Positions 26,940 to 36,309 of a stretch of DNA of 64,000 nucleotides are shown here, piece after piece (within the stretch, counting starts at the first letter, position 1; every line of letters starts with the position of its first letter). The translations under genes and the position numbers were made by a program. The DNA is from Spirosoma endbachense. GTDB lineage: Bacteria > Bacteroidota > Bacteroidia > Cytophagales > Spirosomataceae. The notes beneath the pieces were generated by a model. The model did not search any database, was not told the DNA's origin, and saw only the letters and a list, made by a program, of their open reading frames with translations. The stretch is from contig NZ_CP045997.1 in NCBI RefSeq assembly GCF_010233585.1, positions 754,522 through 818,521 on the forward strand. The letters run 5' to 3'.

Positions 26940-27614
26940 TTACTGCCGCAAAACGAATCCTACGCCATGGACATTTTCTATGCGGATTGTTGGGTCGCTG
27001 GCGAGTCGTTTGCGAAGCCGGGAGATGAATACATCGAGGCTACGGCCCATAAAGTAGTCATTGTCACCCCAAACGGCCCGCAGGAGTTCGTCACGCCGGA
27101 CAAGTATGTTCGGGCGGTCGAGCAGGTAAGCCATTACGTCGGCTTCCCGATGGGTAAGTGTCTGTGTTTGCCCGTTACTGGTGAGGGTTAGATTCTGTCG
27201 ATTGAGGAATGTTGATACGGTGGGTGAATGATTAACGTCTTTACTGGAAGCGGTTCGGCGCAGGAAAACGTTGATCTTCAAAATTAATTCCTCGATGCTG
27301 AATGGCTTTGTCAGGTAGTCATCGGCACCCAGACGCAGTCCCTGCAATCGATCGTCTTTATTGGCCAGAGCACTCAGAAACAGAATGGGCACCTGCGTGT
27401 TGATCGACCGTATTTGCCGGGCTAATGTAAAACCATCACTCTGGGGAAGCATCACGTCCAGCAGGCATAAATCAAACGGTTCGGTCTGAAACATAGCCAA
27501 GGCATCAGCACCGTTGACGCAGTGTGTGACGGCGAATGGCACATTTTCGAGCGTATCCCGGATAACAAAGCCAAGATTGACATCATCTTCAACGAACAGA
27601 ATGCGGGCAGGCAT
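26940..27614 (-). CDS. OmpR-family response regulator
   Basis: 224 residues. Receiver with VEDD pocket, phosphoacceptor D53 (LLDVMLPQSDG) and LTKPF lysine, then a winged-helix DNA-binding domain (LTSNGQTQTLTHREADVMAYLLDRPNILVRRDELLRAVWG). Its ATG overlaps the kinase TGA by one base (TGATG), a sign of translational coupling. The kinase is encoded immediately upstream. Confidence 0.93.
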   Translation of the reverse strand: MPARILFVEDDVNLGFVIRDTLENVPFAVTHCVNGADALAMFQTEPFDLCLLDVMLPQSDGFTLARQIRSINTQVPILFLSALANKDDRLQGLRLGADDYLTKPFSIEELILKINVFLRRTASSKDVNHSPTVSTFLNRQNLTLTSNGQTQTLTHREADVMAYLLDRPNILVRRDELLRAVWGDNDYFMGRSLDVFISRLRKRLASDPTIRIENVHGVGFVLRQ

Positions 27615-28903
27615 CAGGAGCGAAACGGTGAAAGTGTGAATGAGCGCATGCGCGAAACGTCAGCTTTTCGTTCGATCACCCCTGCGCTCATGGTAAACGT
27701 ACTTCCCCGGCCGGGTTGGCTGTCGAGTTTCAGTTTCCAGCCATGAGCCAGCACTATTCGCCGAACGTAATACAGACCAAGCCCGAAACCTTTCACATCA
27801 TGCGTGTGCCCAGAGGGTATGCGAAAGAACTGTTTAAAAATAGCTTTGTGATATTCGCGGGCAATACCTGTGCCATTGTCACTCACCGACCAGACCAGGT
27901 TTCCATTTTCGTTATGCGTGTGCAAGACGACGCAGGGCGATGTCGTACAATATTTTAGCGCATTGTCGATCAGATTGTTCAGTACCGTTTCGAGATGATA
28001 GCGATCTGCCTGGAGCGTAATTGTAGAAGCGGTCAGGTCAAGTGTTACATAAGGCGAAAACGCATTGGCCGCAGCGGTCATAATTTCGTGCAGATCGACC
28101 TCTGCCAGATCAAGCAGGAAACCCTGGCGTTCAGACCGGGCTAATTTCAGGACGTTGTTAATTTGTTTTTGCAGACGATGGCTTTCTTCGCTTAAAACCC
28201 GTGCGTATTGTTTCAGCCGGTCGGGCTGCTGAATGATCGTATCGGATTGAAGTACATCGGCCGCAATCCGAATGGTCGATACGGGTGTTTGCAATTCGTG
28301 GGTAATGTTGTTGATAAAGTCGCGTTGCACTTCCGTTAACCGGCGTTGTTTGAGCACTACGGTAAGTGTATAGCCAAAAAAGACAACGACCAGCAGTACG
28401 GCCACGGTCGACCATAGCCAGCCACTCAATTGACCTGCCACAAAACCGGATTGATTCGGAAAGCGAATGCCGAAATAATACGTGTAGCGGGGGGATTTGG
28501 GTAAATTCCGACTTCTGGTGACAGTTGTGCTGCCCGTACTAACATAAGCTCCATAGACCATACGGTCACTTTCGCAGTTGTAGATTCCGTACTCGAAATC
28601 GGTAATCAGATTATGCTGCTGAAGTGATTTCTGGATGAATGCTTCGAGCGTAACAGGATCGATGGGTGCGTCGGTATTGACGATAAAATAATCGGCCGAA
28701 AGCTGCGTGACTGCATACCGGTTAAGCGTAAAATGATTCAGACGCGCTACGTCGTCGGCCACATCCTGTAAGGCAATAAATGCCGATTGCCGGAACTGCC
28801 GCTCGCGCAGGGCATAGGCATTGCGCACCCATATTGCCTGTACAGCCAGGATGCCAATAATGGACAACACGGATAGAACGACTAATAGGCGCAGACGTGA
28901 CAT
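27614..28903 (-). CDS. Sensor histidine kinase
   Basis: 429 residues. TM1 about 6-26, a sensor region of about 135 residues, TM2 about 162-184, then HisKA with H202 in NNITHELQTPVST and an ATPase domain (LNNLIDNALKYC, DNGTGI, GFGLGLYYV). It has no HAMP domain between TM2 and HisKA. It is read first in the operon and is coupled to the regulator. A canonical Bacteroidetes promoter lies 83-113 bases upstream. Confidence 0.93.
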   Translation of the reverse strand: MSRLRLLVVLSVLSIIGILAVQAIWVRNAYALRERQFRQSAFIALQDVADDVARLNHFTLNRYAVTQLSADYFIVNTDAPIDPVTLEAFIQKSLQQHNLITDFEYGIYNCESDRMVYGAYVSTGSTTVTRSRNLPKSPRYTYYFGIRFPNQSGFVAGQLSGWLWSTVAVLLVVVFFGYTLTVVLKQRRLTEVQRDFINNITHELQTPVSTIRIAADVLQSDTIIQQPDRLKQYARVLSEESHRLQKQINNVLKLARSERQGFLLDLAEVDLHEIMTAAANAFSPYVTLDLTASTITLQADRYHLETVLNNLIDNALKYCTTSPCVVLHTHNENGNLVWSVSDNGTGIAREYHKAIFKQFFRIPSGHTHDVKGFGLGLYYVRRIVLAHGWKLKLDSQPGRGSTFTMSAGVIERKADVSRMRSFTLSPFRS

Positions 28904-28985
28904 AGGGGTATCGACTAATTGACTTGTTGACTAATTGGCGGAGAAAACTCATTCAGCAAGTCAATTAGTCGATCATTCAGTCATT

Positions 28986-29016
28986 CAAAGATAGCCGATG
29001 CGTTGTCGTCCGCAAA
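28986..29016 (-). promoter_or_regulatory. Bacteroidetes promoter of the kinase/regulator operon
   Basis: On the minus strand, TTTG (29016-29013), 19 bases, then TATCTTTG (28993-28986). Both elements and the spacing match the Bacteroidetes -33/-7 consensus. It predicts a start near 28979 and a leader of about 75 bases before the kinase ATG. Confidence 0.65.
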
Positions 29017-29078
29017 TCGTTAACAACTCATTAACAAACGTTAGGAAGTGTTTAACAGCGTTGTGATAATCGTAAGAG

Positions 29079-29086
29079 TAGGTTTG
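29079..29086 (+). promoter_or_regulatory. Possible -7 element for the DUF1573 gene
   Basis: Plus-strand TAGGTTTG matches TAnnTTTG and would start transcription near 29093, about 50 bases before the ATG. No good -33 TTTG is present at 19-21 bases. Confidence 0.4.
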
Positions 29087-29145
29087 CAATGTCGCTCGGG
29101 TGAGCGGCTTATCAAGTAATAAACCTTACCAAATCAACTCTTTTT

Positions 29146-29538
29146 ATGAAACGTATCCTGTTCTTCGGTTCGCTGGTTTTGTTGATGGCATCTGTTGCCA
29201 TGATTGCCCCATCGGCGCTTTTCAACTGGAATAAGTCAACCCATGATTTCGGGAAAATTCCACAGGGGAAACCCGTAACAGCCGAATTCTCCTTTAAAAA
29301 CAAAGGCGAGTTGCCACTGGTCATTAATCACGCTCAGGGCTCCTGCGGCTGTACGGGTGTCGATTATCCGAAAGCGGCTATTATGCCTGGTCAGTCGGGA
29401 ACCATTAAGGCTACGTTCAATGCCGCTTCACCGGGTGCTTTTAACAAAACCGTATCGGTAGAATCAAATGCTGAAGGTGGGATACAAACGCTCTACATCA
29501 AGGGAGAAGTAACGAAAGAAGGAGCCTCAGCCCAGTAA
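29146..29538 (+). CDS. DUF1573 secreted protein
   Basis: 130 residues: N-terminal signal segment (residues 5-25) and one ASPM-SPD-2-Hydin-like Ig domain typical of DUF1573: STHDFGKIPQGKPVTAEFSFKNKGELPLVI, then CGC (C67, C69) and TIKATFNAASPGAFNKTVSVESNAEGG. The family is common in Bacteroidetes periplasm; function is not settled. It is convergent with the S9 peptidase across a strong terminator. Confidence 0.85.
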   Translation: MKRILFFGSLVLLMASVAMIAPSALFNWNKSTHDFGKIPQGKPVTAEFSFKNKGELPLVINHAQGSCGCTGVDYPKAAIMPGQSGTIKATFNAASPGAFNKTVSVESNAEGGIQTLYIKGEVTKEGASAQ

Positions 29539-29620
29539 ATCAGGGGTATCAGTCAGTTTATTTGCTGTTTCGGACTGGGTCTATCTGGCACTCTTCTAAT
29601 TTATAGTTTATAATAATTAC

Positions 29621-29669
29621 AAACCTATAAGGTTTCAAAAACCGCATCGGCGGCCCGGCTTATAGGTTT
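29621..29669. repeat. Degenerate copy of the RAYT-associated palindrome, split by an insertion
   Basis: The left arm AAACCTATAAGGTTT and loop CAA match the RAYT-flanking palindromes (56849 and 57584) with one change. The right arm starts AAACC, is interrupted by about 15 bases (GCATCGGCGGCCCGG), then resumes CTTATAGGTTT. The two outer 10-mers remain complementary. Confidence 0.6.
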
Positions 29670-29739
29670 AAATTGGCCGTGAACTAGGTTGACGAATCTG
29701 TTAAACCTGGCGGTGCCGATGCATGGCAGATTGTTATAA

Positions 29740-29795
29740 AAGAGCATAAAAAATGCCTGGAAGCAGAAGCTCTCCCAGGCATTTTTTATGCTCTT
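29740..29795. terminator. Bidirectional terminator, perfect 21-bp stem
   Basis: Arms 29740-29760 and 29775-29795 are perfectly complementary with a 14-base loop and T/A runs on both sides, between DUF1573 (+) and the S9 peptidase (-). Confidence 0.85.
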
Positions 29796-29806
29796 TATCG
29801 TGGAAA

Positions 29807-32767
29807 TTAGTACTTCATCTCCCCACGATCCTTTTCCACAGCCGAGCGTCCCTCTTTCATCCAGATGGGCATCGGTGCATCTTTGAGGTAATAATCAAAG
29901 TATTGATACAGCCGAATGCTCAGGTCTTTCGCGTTGTGGCGTTGGGTCAGGTTATGGCCTTCTCCGTTGTAGACCAGCATCCAAACGGGCTTATTCAGGC
30001 GACGAAGTGCGGAAAACATTTCAATCCCCTGATACCAGGGAACGGCTCCGTCGGCATCGTTGTGCGTCATCATCAAGGGCGTTTCGATGCGGTTAGCGAA
30101 GAAGAGCGGAGAGTTCTCGATGTAATTCATGGGCTTATCCCAGAGTGTACCACCGATCCGGCTTTGTGTTTTTTCGTATTGGAATGCCCGGCTAATGCCC
30201 GTTTCCCAGCGAATCCCCCCGTAAGCCGACGTCATGTTCGCTACCGGAGCACCGGCTTCGGCTGCCCGGAACAGGTTGGTACGGGTTATAATGTAGGCTG
30301 TTTGATATCCACCCCAGCTTTGCCCCTGAATACCAAGCCGGTCGCGGTCAACGAAGCCTTTATCGAGCAGGCTCAGTACGCCCGGAACGATGCAGTCATA
30401 GGCATTCGGGCCCGGTTGCCCGGTTGTGTATACGATGTCTGGTATGAACACCAGATAGCCATTCGAAACGCAATACGGAACATTGATGGTTGATCGGCTG
30501 GGCGACGGTGCCCGATAGTCGTTTAAGGTTTCGGCATTGCGCTCGTAGAAATACGTCAGCATGGGGTATTTCTTCTTGGGGTCGAAGCCTTCTGGCTTGA
30601 AGAGTAACCCTTCGAGCTTAATACCGTTAGTGCCGATCCAGTTGACGATCTCTACACTGCCCCATCGAATGCTGTCCTGTTGCAGGTTCACACGAGTCAA
30701 TTGCACGGGCGAGGCCAGTGTAGTATCGGTTTGGAAGAGATTAATCGGTTCCTGATAATTTCCGCGATAAAAGGTCACAATTGGCGAATCTTTAGCCTTG
30801 TTTAACCCGAAATAATGGTGATTACTACGCGTAATCACGGCTGGCTCAGCAACGGCCAGTCCATTCTTGCTCTTCAAAATTCCGGTTGCCTTGTCACTTT
30901 CCCAGATGCCGGTCAGGAATAATTCGGTTTTGGGATCAATTGGTTTTTCGATAGCGCCAAAACGTCGGCCGGGCGAATCATCACTCTCGCTATCCATATC
31001 GGCACGGCGCAGCCGAATTTTGTTTTTACGGCCCCAGCCAGCAGTGAGGTTGGTTGGCTTTTCGCGACCGCTTGGGTCAATCTGCCAGATGTCATACCGG
31101 TCATAAAGCCAGACATAGCGGTCGCCGGTTGTCCAGCCAGCTGATCCGTAAGAACCGGGAAGGTTTGGCGTATCGTGTTCTTCATCGAAAAACTTGCTGG
31201 GCAAACCACGAGTCAGATCGATGCGTTTGCCATCCAGCACCGACCACGCACGCCAGAGCGAATCACGCTCATCGAACCAGTATGCATATTTTCCTTCGGG
31301 AGACATTCGTGGCTGCGAAGCCATCACGTCGTTTGCAATACGCTTCTTGTCGCCTGTTTGCGCATCGATTAGATACAGATCTGTATGGCCGGGGTCCCAC
31401 GATGCCTGAACCTGATAGGGGAGGTCACTCAGGCCCAGCAGGTAGCGAGTACTCGTCTTCTCATCAAAGGTAACGGTTGGAACTTCCCGGTTGGCTAAGG
31501 GGATTACTTTACCAGATGCGAGGTCATAAAGCGTCAGGAAACCGCGCTCTTTTTCCTCTTTGAGCCGTCGTTGCTGCATCGGTTGCAGACGGCTGTCTTG
31601 CCAGGTCCAGACATCCATCCTTACCTTCTCATCATCGGGCGTTAGGGTATCTTTCGTGGGCTTCGGCGGAATGGGTGACGTAGAAAAATAAAGTCGTTTG
31701 CCATCGTCCGCGAATTTAGGCTCACGAAACTCATTGACCGACCAGCCTTTAGGCAAAGCAGTTGCCAATGTGTCGGCAACAACACGGAATGGCGCTACAA
31801 CGGCCGGTGTTTTACTCGCCTTCCCTTTTGGCGGAACTGCGGGCGACAGGTTTTTATAATAAAGTGTAAATACTTTAACATCTGCCCCTGCGCTGTCGGC
31901 GGAGGCCATCCAGGCCAGTTGATCACCCGTTTTATCGACGGCCAGCCCTTTGTAAATCTTGCGTTTCGAACTGGTGTCGATCAGCGCCGTCTGGCCGTTG
32001 GCTGTGTTGAATAAAAAGACCCCAGGTACGGCGGCATCGCCTGTTTTGAGGGAGTCATTGGCCGATTCTTTGCTGTAAAATATAGCACGCCCATTGTCGG
32101 ATACAACCACATTGGAGACATAACGAACCGTTTTGCGTGTACCATCGGCCAGATTCAGGAGTGTAAGGTCGTCGCCTTTGGGCTTTTTAACCGGGCCTTT
32201 TCGAGTAGCTACGGTGGTAGTCGAAACCGGGGGTGATGGTGTGAGCGTATCTTTCTGAGCAACTGGTTTGGTAGCTGGTGCTTCGCGACTGTCCCGGCGC
32301 TCCTGCACAACCGCCAGCCATGAGCCAGTCTCTTTACCAAACGCAACTGATTTCACGTTGGGCATTTTGGTTGGTTTGCCAGTTGCCAGATTCAGCACTA
32401 GTAAACTATCCTTCGGCATTTCATCAGGCTTTCTCTTTTTCAGTTTGGCTTTTTTGGTATCAGCCGCGCGCGCTTTTAGCTTCATGACCAGAAACTTACT
32501 GTCGGGCGTAAACTGTGCCAGATAACCACGTGGAAAAACATAGCGTGTGCGGTTGGTACTACCGCCGGTACTGGTGACCTCAAGGCGTCCGTCACCTTCC
32601 TGCAGGTCAATCTGGTAAGCAATCCAGCGACCATCGTTTGAGATTTTTTCAGCTCGCACACTTTGCCATCGGTCATAATCGGCGGCAGTGAGTGGTCGTT
32701 TTTGAGTCTGAGCAAATAGGGAACCTGAGAGAAATAAACAGAGTAGAAGTTGATTGAAGCGATTCAT
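29807..32767 (-). CDS. S9 family peptidase (prolyl oligopeptidase superfamily)
   Basis: 986 residues: signal peptide (LLLCLFLSGSLFAQ), a long propeller-like N-terminal region, and a C-terminal alpha/beta hydrolase domain. Catalytic triad: S817 in GQSWGGYQ, D906 in NDADGAVP and H938 in GEGHNL. Exported S9 enzymes of this size in Bacteroidetes cleave peptides outside the cytoplasm. The N-terminal region carries unusual K/P/T-rich linkers (DTKKAKLKKRKPDEMPK). It stands alone between terminators. Confidence 0.9.
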   Translation of the reverse strand: MNRFNQLLLCLFLSGSLFAQTQKRPLTAADYDRWQSVRAEKISNDGRWIAYQIDLQEGDGRLEVTSTGGSTNRTRYVFPRGYLAQFTPDSKFLVMKLKARAADTKKAKLKKRKPDEMPKDSLLVLNLATGKPTKMPNVKSVAFGKETGSWLAVVQERRDSREAPATKPVAQKDTLTPSPPVSTTTVATRKGPVKKPKGDDLTLLNLADGTRKTVRYVSNVVVSDNGRAIFYSKESANDSLKTGDAAVPGVFLFNTANGQTALIDTSSKRKIYKGLAVDKTGDQLAWMASADSAGADVKVFTLYYKNLSPAVPPKGKASKTPAVVAPFRVVADTLATALPKGWSVNEFREPKFADDGKRLYFSTSPIPPKPTKDTLTPDDEKVRMDVWTWQDSRLQPMQQRRLKEEKERGFLTLYDLASGKVIPLANREVPTVTFDEKTSTRYLLGLSDLPYQVQASWDPGHTDLYLIDAQTGDKKRIANDVMASQPRMSPEGKYAYWFDERDSLWRAWSVLDGKRIDLTRGLPSKFFDEEHDTPNLPGSYGSAGWTTGDRYVWLYDRYDIWQIDPSGREKPTNLTAGWGRKNKIRLRRADMDSESDDSPGRRFGAIEKPIDPKTELFLTGIWESDKATGILKSKNGLAVAEPAVITRSNHHYFGLNKAKDSPIVTFYRGNYQEPINLFQTDTTLASPVQLTRVNLQQDSIRWGSVEIVNWIGTNGIKLEGLLFKPEGFDPKKKYPMLTYFYERNAETLNDYRAPSPSRSTINVPYCVSNGYLVFIPDIVYTTGQPGPNAYDCIVPGVLSLLDKGFVDRDRLGIQGQSWGGYQTAYIITRTNLFRAAEAGAPVANMTSAYGGIRWETGISRAFQYEKTQSRIGGTLWDKPMNYIENSPLFFANRIETPLMMTHNDADGAVPWYQGIEMFSALRRLNKPVWMLVYNGEGHNLTQRHNAKDLSIRLYQYFDYYLKDAPMPIWMKEGRSAVEKDRGEMKY

Positions 32768-33004
32768 GTAGGAGGAACGTTAGCAACCAACGAAAATACT
32801 GTAAAAAGGGTAAAAATTGATAAAAAAGAGATGTTTAAGTTGCTGCATGAAGAATTATTGCAAAATCTTCATACTATCTTATAATTATCATGTTTGTTGA
32901 GCTCTGGCCATGCTCAGGAAGTGGATTCATAAGATCCACAAGATACGCACCTGATTTGTCAAGTCAATTAAAATTGCAATGAGGATACACGGCAAGATGT
33001 GAAT

Positions 33005-34048
33005 TTATTCCCGCACCAATTCGGCTACGCCAACACCCGAATCGGCTGCACCGTAGTAGACCCAGATCCGTCCATCAGGCCACCGTATCCACCCGTTTGA
33101 AAAGACGACATTGGGGAAAAAGCCTTCGCGTTCCCAGAGGAGTTCCGGCGTTAGCATAGGAGCATCGGAGCGGTCGAGCACTTTAGCCGGATCGTTTTTG
33201 TCGAGCAATGCCAGAGCCAGCGAGTAGGAGTGGGTTGGGTCGGCACCATGATAACACAGGAGCCAGCCCTCATCGGTTAAAATCGGCTCCGGCCCGGCAC
33301 CAATTTTGGCGCCTTCCCAGGCAAACGGATTATCGGCCAGGCCCCGACCTCCGAACAAAAAGCGGTGATTGCCCCAATGGATGCCGTCTTCCGATTCTGC
33401 CAGCCAGATGGATGGTTTGCCGATATCAGAAACCATTGGACGATGCAGAAGCATGTATTTACCGTTGATACGTTGCGGAAAAAGGGCGACATCTTTGTTG
33501 GGCGGAGGTAAAATCATACCAATGCGCTCAACAGTTTTAAAGTCGGTTGTGATCGCTAACCCAACGCCCGGACCATGTTCAGACACGGCCGTATACGTAA
33601 TCCAGTATTTACCCTCCAGAAACGTAATACGGGCATCTTCTACACCGAATGATTCATCCATTCGGGCCGGGAATAAAAAGGGCTTTTCGTCGATTGTAAA
33701 CTGAATGCCATCGCGACTGCGGGCAATTCGCAAATGGCTTAATGAGGTCAGATAGACTTTACCATTGAGCGTAACCACTCGTGGGTCGTAGGGTTCTGCT
33801 GGCTCATTAAACTCTTTTATTGCCAACTCCGGAACGCCATTTAGTTCTTCGATAAGTGGCACTACTATGAATCCTTCTTTTCTGGGGGGTGCTTCGGCAA
33901 CGCGTAACAGCAAAATGACCTCATCGCCAACAAGACAGGCTGCGGGATTAAATGCGCCAAGTACCTCAAATCCGTCAACAGAGGGTTTAACATCACTTGT
34001 CTTTAGAATCGGCTGGTCAGATAATCGACGAAGTTTATAATCTTTCAT
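33005..34048 (-). CDS. GH130 family glycosidase/phosphorylase
   Basis: 347 residues, a five-bladed propeller with GH130 signatures: VGDEVILLLRVAE, EPYDPRVV (putative catalytic Asp), SFGVEDARITFLEGKYWITYTA, FPQRINGKYMLLHRPM, GAGPEPILTDEGWLLCYHGAD and GFFPNVVFSNGW with YYGAADSGVGVA at the end. The family acts on beta-mannosides, some by phosphorolysis. It is cytoplasmic: no signal peptide. No neighbouring sugar-uptake genes are present, so substrate and mode (hydrolysis or phosphorolysis) stay open. Confidence 0.88.
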   Translation of the reverse strand: MKDYKLRRLSDQPILKTSDVKPSVDGFEVLGAFNPAACLVGDEVILLLRVAEAPPRKEGFIVVPLIEELNGVPELAIKEFNEPAEPYDPRVVTLNGKVYLTSLSHLRIARSRDGIQFTIDEKPFLFPARMDESFGVEDARITFLEGKYWITYTAVSEHGPGVGLAITTDFKTVERIGMILPPPNKDVALFPQRINGKYMLLHRPMVSDIGKPSIWLAESEDGIHWGNHRFLFGGRGLADNPFAWEGAKIGAGPEPILTDEGWLLCYHGADPTHSYSLALALLDKNDPAKVLDRSDAPMLTPELLWEREGFFPNVVFSNGWIRWPDGRIWVYYGAADSGVGVAELVRE

Positions 34049-34604
34049 TGAAAATTTCGTGTTCGTTTATTCGTAATTTCTGTGTTTCGCCAGCAGTAAT
34101 TAGCAGAAAATCACAAATTAATCAACTCAAAACCAGAAGCTCGGAAATGGCTTTTAATATATTGATTGCCAAAAAGATTAATCGATTTGTGTTAATACAG
34201 TTTTGTACATTATACCATATAAAGCCAGATTGTACAAACTGCAATCCGAGATTACCAAGATGTGGAAATTAAAACGAATTAGCTTAAAAATAGTTTTTCT
34301 GCTATTATGATTTGTCGATTATTAGCTCAAAATGATGAATTATAGTACTGAGTTACTACCCGCTGATTATCAGGTAAGAAGGTTTATGGCTTGTGGATAG
34401 TAAAGCTGAAGGATTTGCCAACAGGATAGTTGAATTTCTGACTAAGAAATGTGCGAATCGGGTTAGTTAACGATTGGAGTTTCCTACTATTTTCGTTATG
34501 CTGATAAGAAAAACAGACCAGTATATCAGTCTAATTGTGAATAAAATAACCTATTCTTAATGAATGATTTACGTTTCAGTAATTAATAATGTCCTGATCA
34601 ATAG
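34049..34604. other. AT-rich intergenic region
   Basis: 556 bases between GH130 (start at 34048) and the HxlR stop, both minus strand. AT-rich, with TTGTGGATA at 34390-34398 resembling a reverse DnaA box. No clear promoter, RNA gene or strong stem is seen. Confidence 0.5.
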
Positions 34605-34961
34605 TCAGGAGGGAAATTCCATTTCATTTTCTGAAAATTTACACAATACGTCCAGTATTTCGCTCAATTTTTCGCCTATTGACGTTAATGAATATTCTAC
34701 TCTGGCAGGAACCTCACGAAAGTTATCATTCCTATTAATCAGCTTATATTGCTCCAGTAATTTTAAGCGGTCGGCCAGCACATTGTCACTAATTAGTTTT
34801 AGATCTTCCTTTATACTTGAAAATCGGTTATTCCCTTCTTCTATACTAAATAATACTTCGGTTAACCACCGTTTGCTTAGCATATGAATAAGCTCATTCA
34901 AAGCACATTTTTCTTCAAGAAATGTTTGATTGAAATAATTAGTGGAGCTTAACTTTCTCAT
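34605..34961 (-). CDS. HxlR-family winged-helix regulator
   Basis: 118 residues: CALNELIHMLSKRWLTEVLFSIEEGNNRFSSIKEDLKLISDNVLADRLKLLEQYKLINR is the HxlR DNA-binding core, followed by a dimerisation helix. C19 lies in the position of the redox-active Cys in some HxlR members such as YodB and HypR. It is divergent from an aldo-keto reductase 146 bases away; such pairs are commonly regulator and target. The shared gap carries direct repeats of GTAACTAACT. Confidence 0.85.
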   Translation of the reverse strand: MRKLSSTNYFNQTFLEEKCALNELIHMLSKRWLTEVLFSIEEGNNRFSSIKEDLKLISDNVLADRLKLLEQYKLINRNDNFREVPARVEYSLTSIGEKLSEILDVLCKFSENEMEFPS

Positions 34962-34965
34962 CGTT

Positions 34966-35000
34966 GTAACTAACTTTTTTAGGAGTAACTAACTATTACT
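34966..35000. promoter_or_regulatory. Candidate HxlR operator
   Basis: Direct repeats GTAACTAACT at 34966-34975 and 34985-34994, 19 bases apart (about two helical turns), close to the HxlR start. An overlapping inverted repeat AGTAA-N7-TTACT spans 34984-35000. Confidence 0.45.
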
Positions 35001-35107
35001 AAAGATCTTGTCACATGCAGCAATTACCTATTCCTTTGTGGCAGAATAGTTATCAAGGCGTCGGGTTTGTTCCCTAAAGATACAGATTACGTTTTACATG
35101 TAGGTCT

Positions 35108-36103
35108 ATGCAATACCGGAAATTAGGAAATTCAAATCTTAACATTTCAGTCATTACGTTTGGAGCCTGGGCCGCCGGTGGCTGGATGTGGGGTGGTACC
35201 GAAAAAAAAGAAGCGATTAGAGCCATTCGAGCCTCGTATGATGCGGGTGTAACCTCCATCGATACCGCGCCAATCTATGGTCAGGGGCTTAGCGAAGAAA
35301 TTGTTGGTGAGGCTATTAAAGATATTCCCCGTGACAATGTTCAGCTGCTCACCAAATATGGAATGAGATGGGATCTGCCTCGTGGCGACTTTGCCATGAA
35401 AAGTAAAAATACGGACGGTAAGCCCATTGATATTTATAAATATGCCGGGAAAGAAAGCATCATTAAAGAGTGTGAAGATAGCCTGAAAAGGTTGCGTACC
35501 GATTACATTGACCTTTACCAGATACATTGGCCCGACAAAACAACCCCTATTCAGGAAACGATGGAAGCGGTTTCGCTGCTTATCGAACAGGGAAAAGTAC
35601 TGTATGCTGGGGTTTGCAACTACCATGCCGACCAACTGGCAGAAGCGTCCAGATATATGAATCTGGTTTCTGATCAGGTGCCCTACAGCATGGTAAAGCG
35701 TAGCATTGAAAAAGAGGATTTACCCTATTGTAGAGAACATAACCTATCGATTCTTGCCTATAGTCCACTGGAACGGGGTTTATTAACGGGCAAAATGAAG
35801 CCAGGCTATACATTTGCACCAGACGACCACAGAGGCTCATTGTATTTTTTCACAGACGAAAACCTACGGCGAGTCAATGCCTTTCTTGAGACAATCACTC
35901 CACTTGCCAGAGACAAACAGGTGACAATTGGTCAATTGGTTTTGAAATGGACTATTGAGCAGCCAGGAATTACTATTGCACTCGTTGGTGCCCGAAATGA
36001 AAAACAGGCGCTGGAAAATGCTGCTGCCGCCGATGTAGAGCTAACCCCCTTAGAGATAGAGTTCATTACCAGTCAGTTAAATGAATTGACATTAATCAAG
36101 TAG
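35108..36103 (+). CDS. Aldo-keto reductase
   Basis: 331 residues with the AKR tetrad D52, Y57, K83 and H140 (DTAPIYGQG, LLTKYG, LYQIHWPD). NADPH is probably used: the C-terminal half has GITIALVGARNEKQALEN. It reduces carbonyls or oxidises alcohols; substrate unknown. Divergent from the HxlR regulator, so its expression may answer to electrophiles or redox stress (inference). It ends before a terminator. Confidence 0.9.
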   Translation: MQYRKLGNSNLNISVITFGAWAAGGWMWGGTEKKEAIRAIRASYDAGVTSIDTAPIYGQGLSEEIVGEAIKDIPRDNVQLLTKYGMRWDLPRGDFAMKSKNTDGKPIDIYKYAGKESIIKECEDSLKRLRTDYIDLYQIHWPDKTTPIQETMEAVSLLIEQGKVLYAGVCNYHADQLAEASRYMNLVSDQVPYSMVKRSIEKEDLPYCREHNLSILAYSPLERGLLTGKMKPGYTFAPDDHRGSLYFFTDENLRRVNAFLETITPLARDKQVTIGQLVLKWTIEQPGITIALVGARNEKQALENAAAADVELTPLEIEFITSQLNELTLIK

Positions 36104-36157
36104 TCCTTTCCTACCCCTTACCCTTTTTTGCTAGATTTTACCCATAGTCTGCGTTTA

Positions 36158-36196
36158 AGAATAGTGCAGGGATCTGTCTGGTCTCTGCACTATTCT
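36158..36196 (+). terminator. Terminator hairpin
   Basis: Perfect 12-bp arms 36158-36169 and 36185-36196, 15-base loop, followed by TTTTT, downstream of the aldo-keto reductase. Confidence 0.8.
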
Positions 36197-36309
36197 TTTT
36201 ATACCGTACGGTTCTATCCCTGAAAAAATGATGGATACTGTTTAAGCGATTACTCATGATGATTAGGTATTGAGGTAGTAGTGATAGGGAATTTTGCAGT
36301 AAAGTGATG

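Noticed and set aside
29753..30493. 246-residue open frame antisense to the S9 peptidase
   Set aside because: It overlaps a well-supported peptidase end, has no domain pattern and arises from codon bias on the opposite strand.
31054..31473. 139-residue frame inside the S9 peptidase on the plus strand
   Set aside because: Basic, low-complexity, shadow of the peptidase coding strand.
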